From positions 168,719,837 through 168,783,836 of the forward strand of contig CM022300.1 in NCBI GenBank assembly GCA_011799875.1: 64,000 bases of DNA. The letters run 5' to 3'. Origin of the DNA: Thinopyrum elongatum. Lineage: Eukaryota > Streptophyta > Magnoliopsida > Poales > Poaceae. A program made the translations under genes and the position numbers. Shown one piece after another: positions 24,023 to 35,245 of this stretch; the stretch's first letter is position 1, and every line of letters begins with the position of its first letter. Under the pieces are notes generated by a model. It was not told where the DNA came from. It was given only the letters and a program-made list of their open reading frames with translations, and did not search any database.

Positions 24023-25788
24023 AGGAGAAGCTTGATGGTGGTGTTCGCTCCATTTTATTTCCTACAATATGACTGTGCCTCGCGGAGGTGTGAGAACTCA
24101 TGTTTGGTAATTTGGAGAAACGATATGTCTTGTAATAATTTGCTTGGATTTTGCGATTTCCATCGCATTTGCTTTAGTGTTCTGCGTCGGCAGGGCCCGG
24201 CCCCGCGCGTACCTCAGCCGCCATTGGGTCGTCCGGATCGCCAGGATGAGACCAAGGGGTGAGGGGCTACGTGACCAGTTAGGCCCTTGGATCGCGATGC
24301 CCAAGGGTCCCCCTTGACGTATAAACAGCCCTCGGGAAGGAGACGCGAAATTAGGCCTTGGCGTTCTGTGTCGGCAGGGCCCGGCCCCGCGTGTACCTCA
24401 GTCGCCATTGGGTTGTCCGGATCACCAGGATGAAACCAAGGGGTGAGGGCCTACGTGACCAGTTAGGCCCTTGGGTCGCGATGCCCAAGGGTCCCCCTCG
24501 ACGTATGAACAGACCCCATACCTGTCCTCGCCGGGCTCTTGCTCGGGAGGGTTGCACGAAGACCAGGTCCGAGGGACCTGGCGAGGTGGTGTACGCCTGG
24601 TGTGACCTGAGCATAGCCCCCGTGCCCAGCCCCCTCGCGCTACTCTCCCGGGGGAAAGCAGCGCGGTGAGGCTAAGCACCGAGCCTGGTGGCTCCCTAAG
24701 GTTACTGCGGCCGTGAGGCCACCCTCAGTTGTTTATCACCAGTGTGGAGCATGGCGCTGCCATTCTTGCACGGGCATAGCCACTCCTCGACCGTGTCGAC
24801 TACCAGCGCGGAGCATGGTGCTTCCACTGGCAGGTGGGAAGGGGCTCCCTCTGAGGAGAGCCCCCGGGGCGTGTACAGCCCCGCCCTGACATGTGGCTTG
24901 CACGGCAGGGCTAGAGGAGGTGTGTCTGGGCACCCGTGAGCCAGCGCGGGACTCACGGGGCCCTACCTCAAGGCGGGTTGCGCCTGGTCTTGATTAAGAG
25001 CACTTGTAATGATCCTGCGAGATGGTTAGGCAGCCTGCACCGAGTGAATCTCCTGAGGTTACCACATGAGAAGGCCAAGCACCAACGGCCCCAGGAGGTG
25101 ACGTGAATGGGGCCGGCCCGCCAGACAGAGCTCAGCCGTTCGGTTTATCGATGCTGCACGGACGGACCCAAGCACAGACGCCGTGACCAGTCTTCTCATG
25201 CGGATGTCCTGAAGAAAGACAGCCAGCGCGCGGCTCCCGTGGTGACGGGGCACCGTGTCGCGCGCCCTTACTCATCTTCCCGCGATTAGCTCATGCGAGG
25301 ACAAGGCACCAAGGACCATGGGAGGTGACATACATGGGAGCTGGCCCATGAGCCAGAGCTCAGTCTCTTGGGTTTAGCGACGCTGCAGGGACGGACCCGA
25401 GCACAGATGCCGTGCTAGCCCTTAATCATGAGGCGGTCGTGGGTGGGCTTGCAAGGGCGTATGACGTTCATGGCAACGAAGGACCAGACAGGCAGATGAT
25501 AATCATAAAGCAACCGATGGCAAGAATAAGGCTAGTTCTGATAGATGCAAAGCGATACATGCCACAGGGACGGACCCACGCGGCTTGGGGATGATGCAGC
25601 CCGAAGGGCGCCCCCAATGGAGTGAACCAAGATGCTAAAGGATACATGTCGCAGGGACAGGCCCATGTGATCTGGGGATAATGCTGCCCGAGGGGTGCCC
25701 CCAACTGAATAAACTGGAAAATGTCACCTCGTATCATTGCTGAAGAGATGTTGGAGTAGCTGAAGATGTGTGCTGAAGAAGTCGCTCC
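24023..25788 (-). other. TE-E 3' non-coding region
   Basis: No coding motif on either strand. It holds a 184-bp tandem duplication and degenerate ggagcatgg-cttccac repeats also present in TE-B (about 41930) and TE-F (about 55575). The part nearest the ORF matches TE-H after 63779. Confidence 0.6.
24179..24530. repeat. Tandem duplication, 184-bp unit
   Basis: gttctgcgtcggcagggccc at 24179 recurs as gttctgtgtcgg at 24363. Similarity continues through ctacgtgaccagttaggccc and gatgcccaagggtcccc in both units. Confidence 0.85.
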
Positions 25789-26430
25789 TCACGAGTCGCC
25801 TAGGTCCTGAATCTCGGGAGGCTCTGGAGGCTCAGGGAGCTCACGGAGAACCGTCGCCATCTCCACCAGGACCGCCTGGCGCCTGGTCTCCTGAGCCTCC
25901 AGGACGCGCCACAAGTGGCGCTGGAAGGTGATAGCCGTGTTCGGCAGGCCATACGGCATGCGAACGTAGCTGTGAGGGGGGCCCTGGCACCGACCAACAC
26001 GCGATGGCCAGAAGCGCTCCTGAGACGCAGCCTTGTTTAGCCTGACATACTTGATGCAGACGCGCAGCTTACCGTCCTCGCCAGGACAAGGAGCCGAGCT
26101 CGGTGGCGGGTGGCGGTCGCCGTGCATGGCTCTTGTCTCTTGAAGCTCATCGATTGCCTTGATTACGAACTCCTGAGCACCGGGCACCTCGTGCCTTGTG
26201 CCCTCTTGGCGGAAACACGCGCTGAAGCACGCCCCCACGTGGTGCTCGAGCGCCTCCCTTGTGACACTGGCTAGTTCAGAGGCCCTCCAGAGGGGAGACC
26301 CCGAGCCCAGCCTGAGAGGGGCGCCGGGAACGCCTTCCTATGTGAGAGAGGGTGGCGCCCCGTCCGAGGGCGCTGGTCCTGAGGTGGTGCTGGTGGAGAT
26401 GCCGTTCTCCTGAGGCCCTTGGCGGAACAA
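25789..26430 (-). pseudogene. TE-E reverse transcriptase remnant
   Basis: After the protease frame the minus strand reads ALEHHVGACF (the linker before reverse transcriptase), AQEFVIKAIDELQE, LRVCIKYVRLNKAA, PSRVGR and SYVRMPYGLPNTAITFQRHL. It then goes into an unrelated proline/glutamate-rich tail ending DLGDS and TGA (25789-25791). The palm core with both catalytic aspartate motifs, the thumb, RNase H and integrase are all missing. TE-H has the same layout and ends D-S-TGA at the same place, so this is a fixed derivative and not a private deletion. Confidence 0.75.
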
Positions 26431-27039
26431 CTATTTCTTCTTCTTGGGGATAGCCTGAGGAGGGTAGATGGTGCTTTCATTGTTTGGGTCCTCAACAACC
26501 ACGGTCTGGTAGGCGCGCTCGAGAGAGCACACCACGTCCTTTTCCTCGCAGGCGATCGTAATGATGTCGTGGCTCCCTGGCATCTTGAGGACATTGTAGG
26601 CATGATGAGTCACCGCCATGAACTTGGCTAGGGCTGGGTACCCAAGGATGGCATTATACGAAATATGAATGTGGGCGACATCGAAGTCGATGAGCTCGGT
26701 GCGGTAGTTGTCGCGCTGGCCGAAAGTGACAGGGAGGCGGATCTGCCCTATCGGGGTGGTGGAGCCATCGGTCACTCCTGAGAAGGGCTTGGTGGGCTGC
26801 TGCTGATCATAGGGCACTTGGAGGTGATCGAACGTTTTGATGGAAAGGACATTGAGCCCCGCACCACCATCGATGAGGGTCTTGGTGACGAGGATGTTGC
26901 TGATGATGGGAGAGCAGAGCATCGGGAGGGCGCCAGTGGTTGCCGCGCACTTGAGCTGGTCTGCCGAGCTGAAGGTGATGATGCACTTGGACCACCTTAG
27001 TGGGCGTGTGGTCTCGAGCCTGGGGAGAGCCGCGTTCAC
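26431..27039 (-). pseudogene. TE-E aspartic protease
   Basis: Continuous frame with TKTLIDGGAGLNVLS (active loop), IRLPVTFGQRDNYRTELIDF, and ILGYPALAKFMAVTHH. It ends at TAG (26431-26433) after PKKKK, where TE-F and TE-H have CAG (Gln). The domain itself is unbroken and keeps the catalytic Asp. Confidence 0.8.
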
Positions 27040-28814
27040 CTCATGGGCGAACTGTTTGAAGATGCGCTGGGAGGCTGGGGCATGAGCACCGCCCAGGATG
27101 CAGGCGACGGCATGAGGCTCCTGGAAGCCCCCAGCCCCTCATCCTAGTAGTGGTTGTCGTTCCTCCTTGGTGGCGGTGGCAGCGGAGGGAGGCCAGCGTT
27201 GCCCTAAAGACGGTCCTCGCGAGGCTGATCTCTCCAGGCACCCTCGTGAGGCTGGTCTGTCTAGGTGCCCTCGCGAGGCTAATCTCTCCAGGCGCCCTCG
27301 CGAGGCCCGCGGTCGTCCCAGCGTCCTCCGCCTCGGCCTCCTCCGTGGTCGTAGCCTCGATCGTTGCGCTCGGGGCGTCGACCGAGGCACCCATCGCGGA
27401 TGGCCCTGAGCTCATGGCAGTCGTTGGTGTTGTGACTGCGTACGTTGTGGAAGACACAGAACGGACGGCTGCCCTTGGATGACTCTGGGTGGTCGCAGCC
27501 GCGCTTCATCTCTGGTTCAGCCGCAAGCACGGCCGTCCCCTTGCGTTTCACGTCCTTGGCCTTGGCCTTCTTGTCTTCTGGGTCGGCCACTGGGAGCTCG
27601 AGGAGGGAGAGGCGTCCCTCCTCAGGGCTCGCGCACTTGGTTGCCATGTTGAACATCTCCAGAGCCGTGAACAGGTCCTCATGTATGGCGAGCTCCTCCA
27701 TCTTGACATCGCAGACGCCATCAGAGAATGCTGACATGATGCCCTCGTCCGACACCTTGGGGATCTTGAGACGGACGCTGTTGAAGCGCTGGATGTACTT
27801 CTGCAGGGTTTCCCCTGGCTGCTACTTGATGCGTCGCAGGTCGCCCACGGCAGGCGGGCAGTCACGGGTGCCCTGGAAGTTGGCGACGAAGCGCTCACGC
27901 ATCTCGTCCCAGGAGGAGATCGATCCTGCGGGCAGGTTAAGGTGCCATGAGCACGCGCCATCCTTGAGATCCATGGGGAACCAGTTCGCCATGACCTTCT
28001 CGTTGCCGTTGGCCGCCTCGAGGCTCAGCTCGTAGAGTTGCAGGAACTCAGCAGGGTCGGGGGTGCCGTCGTAGCGTGGAGGCAGGTCAGGCTTGAACTT
28101 CCCCGGCCAGACGACGCTGCGTATCTCGGGAGTGAAGGCTCGGCAGCCCGCGGTGGTTACGGGAGCCCGACATGGAGGTTGAGCTTGATCTTGGTGCCCA
28201 CGCGCCACCACCACAGGCGGCGCGCGGTCTTGGTGTGGGGGCGCTGGGAGTGCAGGAGCATCTTCCTGCAGCCGATGGACCTCCTGGCAGCTTGCTTCTT
28301 CGCGCGCGGGCGCCTGGCGCGGCGGGTCACACCATGGGGCCTCCCACCTTGGTGCGAGGGCGACGTCTTGATGGGGAGGTGGTGGAGGCGCCCCGTGGGC
28401 TACGTCGCCCGCGGTAGGTGGCGGGCGAGGCAGCGAGAGAGAGGGCACGGGCGAGCCCCCTGCGGCGCTGACGAGCTCGGCGATGCGCTCGAACTAGTCC
28501 TCGTAGAAGTCGTCGATGGGGCAGTAGCGCAAGAGCTCGCGCGCCATGAGCAACACAGCTTGCGTGTCCGCTGGCCCCCGACGAGCGTGAGACGACGAAC
28601 CTGCCGGGGTCAGCGACGGAGCGGCCGTGCGCCCATCACGCCGCATGGAGGGGTGCAGCGACGAAGCCTGCTACTCGTGTCCCGCCGGGCCGGTGGCGGC
28701 GTTAGCAGCAGGCGATGGAGAACGGTGGGGAGGCCCGCCGGCGGGCGCCGTCTGGGCGACGCGAGCGGCGAGGGTGGCCCGACGCTCAGCACGGGCTCGA
28801 CGGGTGTCAGCCAT
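27040..28814 (-). pseudogene. gag: TE-E gag with intact zinc knuckle
   Basis: ATG at 28814 (MADTRRARAERRA). The gag core follows (FTPEIRSVVWPGKFKP, LPPRYDGTPDPAEFLQLYE, VMANWFPMDL, SISSWDEMRERFVANF), then the knuckle CVFHNVRSHNTNDC (CX2HX4HX4C intact) at about 27413-27454, then arginine/glycine-rich sequence and PHAVACILGG leading to protease. Three TAG stops at 28671, 28494 and 27822 interrupt it. A frameshift near 27290 lies between knuckle and protease. TE-B and TE-F lack the knuckle segment altogether. Confidence 0.82.
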
Positions 28815-28866
28815 GGAAGCGGTGGAGCAGCGGCGGGTCGACCGACGGGAGAAAGGCTCCGACGCA

Positions 28867-28886
28867 CCCCTACCTGGCGTGCCAAA
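28867..28886 (-). other. TE-E primer-binding region
   Basis: TTTGGCACGCCAGGTAGGGG on the minus strand, directly after the 5' LTR end. Confidence 0.65.
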
Positions 28887-29799
28887 TGTCGGATTCTGGG
28901 TTCCGCAGACCCTTGAGAGGTTCGAACTCTGGGGTGCGTGCGAAGAACTCTCTCTCCCCAGCCTGCCTGCTCAATGATTCCAAAGCCTAGCTCGACGAAC
29001 CCAAGAAACAAGAGACACAGCAGTTTATCCTTGTTCGGGCCACCTTGCGGTGTAATACCCTACTCCAGCTTTGTGGTGGATTGCCTCGGGGGGCTGAGGA
29101 TGAACTAGTACAGAGGTGGAACGACCTCAAGAGGTGAGGTGTTCTTGAGCTTGATGAGCTGGTGAGGTGGTGAGGTTGGAATGGATCTGGTCCAGCTCCG
29201 GTTGTTCTCAGTTCTCTCTCTCTCTATGGTGGTGGCTAAGCCCTATTTATAGTGGCCTTGGTCCTCTTCCCAAATGTAGGCGGGAAGGGATCCCACAACG
29301 GCCAAATTTGAAGGGAGACAACTAGTACAAGTTATCCTGACAAAAGTAGTCTTTGCCTGCAAAAGCCTCTGGTGGTGACGCTGCGGTGGGCTCCTCGATG
29401 ACCTCCGTCTTGCCGTCCTGGCGGTCCTGGTCTTGTTGCACCGATATGGAAACCTTTGCTTGATTCCTCGGGACTCCACGCCTGCGCTTGCCTCCTTTGC
29501 ACCAAAGAGGAAACTGGTACACTGCGCCCGCTGGCGCCCGCCTGGTCCTGGTCGTCATGGCTCACGTCAGGTGAACCTCGCGAGGTGCAGCTTACATTGA
29601 TATCTCCGCTCCTCGGGAGCCAGCCTGGGGAGGCCGCCCCTCGTGGAGGTCTTGGTGTCATCCGCCTCGCGAGGCTTGGCCCCTCGCAAGGGTCTTGAGT
29701 TGTCGTTGCTGAAGCTGGGCTGTACCAGGCCGTTGATGGAGCGACTCCACGGGCCGCAGGCAGGCAAGTCTGGGCACCCCCGGTCCCAGGACGCCAACA
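28887..29799 (-). repeat. 5' LTR of TE-E (family-1)
   Basis: 913 bp, identical in length to its partner, with scattered substitutions. It ends CCAACA on plus. A TATAAATA promoter motif on the minus strand lies at 29244-29251. Confidence 0.92.
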
Positions 29800-29804
29800 A
29801 TAGC

Positions 29805-31796
29805 AGTTTGAAACATTGTTGTCTTAATGCAGTAAATGAGAGCAGGAGCGAGAAGATGGGATTGTATCGAGATGATCAATGGGGGTTGCTTGCTTGGCAC
29901 TTTCGAAGATAGTATAGCTCTTCATCGGTGTCAACGATCACAACGCCGGAACAACGTCCACTGAGAGGGAACAACACCGACAAACATAGAAGGAACATAA
30001 TCAATGCAATGCAACAATATGATGCATGATCATGACATGGCAATATGCTGTGATTTGAGCTAATGTAGCTAGCAACGATTTAAATGAAGTTTGTTTGAAC
30101 CAAATGTTCAAATTAAACCTCCATATGTGATTATTTAAATGCCAAACATTTGATTTGCCCTACTCATCAACTATAAGTTGTTCCAACATTAATGAAAAAG
30201 GCATAAACAGATTCTTTGGATTTTTCTGATAATTTTTCATATATAAATTATTTCATTTGGAGTTACAGTTGATTTTATATGAATTTTTGAAGTTTAAACT
30301 AATTTCTGGAATTTCCTGAATTATCTTTAATCCAGAAAATGATTAACTGCGTCAGCATTGTGTAAGCATGATGTCAGCAGGTCAATGGACTAGGTCCAGG
30401 TTAAACCTGACGTACGGGGTCCACACGTCAGTGAAACAGAGGCTAATTAAGTTTAGAAAATAAACTAAACTAATTTAACAGGGGGCTAGCCCCATATGTC
30501 AGTGGCACAGGGGAGGTCAAATCCCGATCAACCGGGGTCAAACTCGCTGGAGTTGAATCGCGGATCATCGCCGGTGAAGCCCGAGACGGTGGAGGGGCTC
30601 GGGATTTGTCCACAGTCGACCAAATCGACTGCGGTTTGGTCCTACGCGCAGCTGGGGTTCGTGCGCGTCCAGCGGAGCCTTCAGCTCAAGGCGGGGCGGA
30701 CCCAGACGACGGTGGCGACGACGTAAGTGGCGGCCGGAGTTCGGACGCACTCAGGAACGAGGCTACGGTGGCTGTGGCGTCGCGTGCTTGGCTCCGATGG
30801 CACCTACACGACATGACGAGCACGTGGGTGAGCTCGTTTGGAGGCTACGGTGATCGTGGCCACAGCGGCGAGGAGCTCAGGTGGTGGCGCGATTCGGTCA
30901 TTGTTAAAATGACGGCTATGGTGAGAAGCTGAGCACGGCAGCAAGGGGAAGAGGCGGAGGAGCTCACAGCGAGGCCGGCGGAGGTCTCAGCGGCTCGGGG
31001 AAGGTCCGGTGCAGGCAGAACGGTGGAGACGTTCTCCGGCGATCCGAGGAGGAAGACGATGGCGGGACGGCATGCTCGGTTGCATGGGAGGGAGAGAGCC
31101 AGGGGAGGAGATGGGGGCGAGGGAGAGTGAGAGAGAGCCAGGGGGTCGAGGGGGAGTGCGTGGCGTCGCGGGAAGCGTCCAGGGCGACGAGGCGGCAGCC
31201 GGGCAGGGTGGAGGTGGCGCGCGCGCGGCGAGCACACGCCCTCCTGCCACTGCCTACAGGAGGTTGAAGACGGTGTGGTGGTTGGGCTGGGCCAGCTACA
31301 GTGCTGGGCTGTCTGGTAAGTGGCCCAGGTAAGCTTCTTCTCTCTCTCTCTTTCCAAATTAGTTTATGTTTCCTAATTTATTTTGTCTGTTTTGATTTAG
31401 TAGAAGTACTAGACCATTCTAGTAAGTTCTTAAAATATTTTTGGACGCTAACTGAATAATTACAGAGCTCCAGCAAAAGTTTCAGAATTATTGGAGCTGT
31501 TGAAAATATATATAGCATTTAAAAGCCCCAATTCAAATACTTATGATTTAATTCAAAAATCCAGAAATGGCCTAAAAATATATTCATCATTTTTGGCAGA
31601 GGTTTCCACCTTAACTAGAAATCATGAACTTTTCTTAGGGACATTTTGGGTTGATTGAAAAAGATTTTAAATTGAGCCTGGTTGAATTCCATTTGGTGCT
31701 AGGGTTTGAACATCCCCATTTCAAGTTTAACAAAATGCAAACATGATGCATGGATGCAGATGCAACTAATTGCAACAAAATTTCTAGGGCTGTGAC
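29805..31796 (-). repeat. 3' LTR of TE-D, right part
   Basis: Continues the LTR after TE-E and matches about 37164-39151. It contains a GC-rich island (about 30490-31320) in otherwise AT-rich DNA, mirrored in the other LTR at 37855-38660. Short ORFs in the island differ between the two copies and look non-coding. Confidence 0.9.
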
Positions 31797-34700
31797 AACT
31801 CACCCCCACTAAACAAGAATCTTGCCCCGAGATTCAAGACGTGAGGTAAGAAGGCAGAGGGGACACAAAGCTAACGCAATCTTCTCGATCCAGTTGCCCT
31901 TCTCGAAGATGTTGATTCATTGCATCATCTTGATTTTGACATCTTTGCTTTCAAGAACTTCATCCAACACGATGACGACGGGATGAAACTCCACTGGAGT
32001 CGATCTTCTCGAAGATCGAGCAATTCAAGATCAACTCGTGGACTGAGACATTGAAACATCTCTTGAGCTGGGACACAAAACACACATCAAGAGGGGTGGA
32101 AAGAAACAGATGACGATGGTTCAATTCGGCAGGCAACAATTCCATGCTTGGGTAAGATGGTGCATCGTTTCAAGGTAGCGAGAAGATAATTGCCATGATC
32201 CCCTAACGGGACACCTTGGGTAGGTGACTCGTAGAGTTATTCCCTTAAGTGGTAAAAAGAATTACTTTTGATACATAGATCATTGAAACTCTTCACACCA
32301 GGCTAAGGCAATTATCAAATGATCGTTTGAAGAAGTTCAAAGAATGACATAGTCGGACTAGAATGGATGATGTGGACTACCTTGTTGAAGACAACGCAAT
32401 GGATGATTTTTGCTTATCATCGAAAATGGATGGGACCCATGGTAGGGCCACTTTCGAAGACGATCTTGAACAGCAATTACTGAGAAGGCCAGCCGATGAA
32501 AAAATTGGCACAATGGCCGTGCAAGCTGGGAACAAAATGCAAATGTTGGGAATGTTCCAACCATCATATCTGCCTGAGATTCAAATCTGATTGGTGATAG
32601 GATACTTCAGACTCAGCATGTCTGAAAAGAAAGTTTGCAACACAAACCGACGAGATGACATTGCGAGATTCTCGGGAAATGAACTACGATAGTAAGCTCC
32701 AAAACATGAGCTGGTTCTGCTACATACATGTGAACACGTTGTCCAAGACAAGCATGACCTCATAGGGTTCTTACAATGAAATACTACCAAGTTCTGGTTA
32801 GTATCCATCATCAAGGATTTCGAAGTCTTTACACAAGTCCATGGATTAGATCCCAAGCATAGACTTCTCTTCCTTGAACAAATCAATCAGTGGCTTGGTG
32901 TGCTAGGAATACATATGGACTGGCGGTAGCGAGCCTATCAAACCATAGAATATTTCACACATGCACGACTGACTTGGGATGAATCCAAAGGAAGCAAAAC
33001 AAACTTTCTCGAATTCACGGCGCCAACTTGCATCAAATGCACATGAATTATAGGAAGTCACTTCTTTCATCAAAAATATACTTCATGGGTTAGCACGAAG
33101 ATAATGCCTATGTAAGTTTCCAACACTAGCTTGATGTTCGACACGAATCAGGTAGGAGACAAAATGCTGCTGATGGTCTCAACAACAATTCATCGAGGTT
33201 TCCATATAGATGGGATCCCATAATTATGTGAACAAGGTGATAGCATTGGTCAGACCAGAAGATATAATGGTGCATGCTCAAGGATCAACCACGAGTAAGA
33301 CAACATTACGAGAATCATTGGTTCTGATTTTGATTTGATGATAACCCATACTCAAATCAAAGTTTTGACAAGACAATAGAATCCAACAACTAATCACGAG
33401 GACCAATCAATGAAGATATCATCTTTCTTCAACACGCACACGCACAAAGAGAGATATCCCTTGGAAGGAACTAAGTCAGGCAAGCTTTTATCTTCCAACT
33501 CTCCAAGTTGTTGTTTAGCTTAACCAATTAGTTCAGAGGTATCCAACACAGATTCTTGGAGAAAAGGGTGGTTTACAAGAAAACCAACTTAATCACGGAC
33601 TCAACATAACGGCCAGGGAACAACCTGGTGATACTTCCAAGAAGATATTCGGAAATTCATGGACCACCGCTACGTTATTAAGCTCGAGAACAATCTTGCT
33701 TTCGAGGCAAGATGATGTGATCAAATAAGCATGGGATTTACAAAATCCTAACTCATTGATCGAAGTGTGCACCAGGAAAATGGACTAGGTTGCACGATCA
33801 ATCTTAGGATGATGATTCAATAACCAACACACTAAGAATGAGATTATTGTCCATTAGCTACCAAACAACGAAGTTGCTAGGAGTATTGATTTCACACATC
33901 ATGGTTCACTTGTCGATATTCCAGTCACAACAACACGAAACCGAGGAATGAATAATGATGGCGAGAAGTATCACTATATCAAGGAGTCATAGGAGGTGGT
34001 GTAATTCCCATGACAATCTTGACATAAGAGGGTAACACTCCAAGGTAGAACAGAACAAAAGCTGGATTGGCCTTTTGATCTACGGAATACAACTACTTTG
34101 ACCAGTCCAAGAAATGGATGCGGTGCTGGAGTTTGTTTCTCCTAGTCATTCCGGAATAGAATGGCTTGACGGACCACAGGGATATGAGGTATCGATGAGC
34201 ATGAATGCAAGACATGCTCTTGACTATCAAATGATAGATGATGGTCGGAATACAGCTGAAGAGCAACAATTCAAAGGAACAAATAACTTTCTGAGTTGTG
34301 GATGCATAGATTAGTATGTCGAACAAATTCAGCATATTTCTTCCGGATAACCCATGCAGAAAGGTAGGACTGGCAGAGTCACAATATAGAATGGGGAACT
34401 CATGGAGAGCACTCTTGTTGTGATCTTTTGGTTCAAGAACTCCTACCATAAGCAGTTCATGGTATTTGGAAGAAGGAAAAACCACGGACCTCAAGGATTA
34501 TCGCAAAGGTTACTAATATCCTAAAGGAACTATCAAACACTATCAACATGAAGTAAGTAGGGTGAACCTCGGGTTCAAGAACCCAGGAATAGAATGACTA
34601 CTAACTAAATGGCATCACGGGATGCTTTCAAGAGTGACGGCCAGAATCATCACACTAGGAACACAAAACATGGCTAGATTACTAGGTGGTTCTCTAGGAT

Positions 34701-35245
34701 ACCCTAGTGTCATGATAATAGCTCCAACATATATGTCGAGGCAACGGAGTACCTCAACTCGGCGATTAGTGTGGTTAATCTGGCCCAAAGGAACATCGGG
34801 AACGGAAAGAAGGGAGTTGCAAATGCATCAGACTATTTAGAAACCTGGGATGACTCGGATAGCATAACGGCTGTAATTGCTCAATATATTTGAGACATCC
34901 TGCAAAATGGTGGCATAACCACTTAACATTGCAATATCAAGGTTCTGAGGCCAGCTATGAACACACGAAAGTAGTAGGAACTGAACTTAGGCTCGAATCC
35001 ATCAATCCTATAAGTCTACGGATTAGTAACACGTGATCCTGATAGAAAAATGAGAAGCCTAGTTCTTAAACCCCGCAGGAAAGAAGAGGGTGACTCAGAT
35101 CAGAAGGACATAAGGTAAAGGAGTAAAAAGAGCCGTACGTTCCCTTCCACAATCAATTCCCATATATAACTAAAGAATTTCTAGACTCGACTTCGACCAG
35201 TTTGGCTTGGTAATCCTACAGGCAGTCAGGCTCTGATACCAAAGC
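31797..35245 (-). other. Non-coding internal domain of TE-D
   Basis: 3.45 kb, moderately AT-rich, stop-dense in all six frames, no gag/pol motif. The purine-rich tract lies at its left edge and the primer-binding site at its right edge. I see no cargo gene. Confidence 0.8.
35230..35241 (-). other. TE-D primer-binding site (tRNA-iMet)
   Basis: Minus strand reads TGGTATCAGAG, complementary to the 3' end of plant initiator tRNA-Met, starting four bases after the 5' LTR end. Confidence 0.8.

Larger units (their letters stand above)
20073..29799 (-). mobile_element. TE-E: family-1 Gypsy element lacking most of pol
   Basis: Both LTRs are 913 bp (20073-20985 and 28887-29799). On the minus strand: primer-binding region, gag with intact zinc knuckle, protease, then only a short reverse transcriptase remnant; RNase H and integrase are absent. 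On the plus strand, between this remnant and the 3' LTR, lies a long gene (21276-24022). The same reduced layout appears in TE-H. It would need reverse transcriptase and integrase supplied by a relative. Confidence 0.92.

Noticed and set aside
30606..31332. GC-rich ORFs in TE-D LTRs as captured exons
   Set aside because: Frames are not kept between the two LTR copies. Kept only as a composition island.
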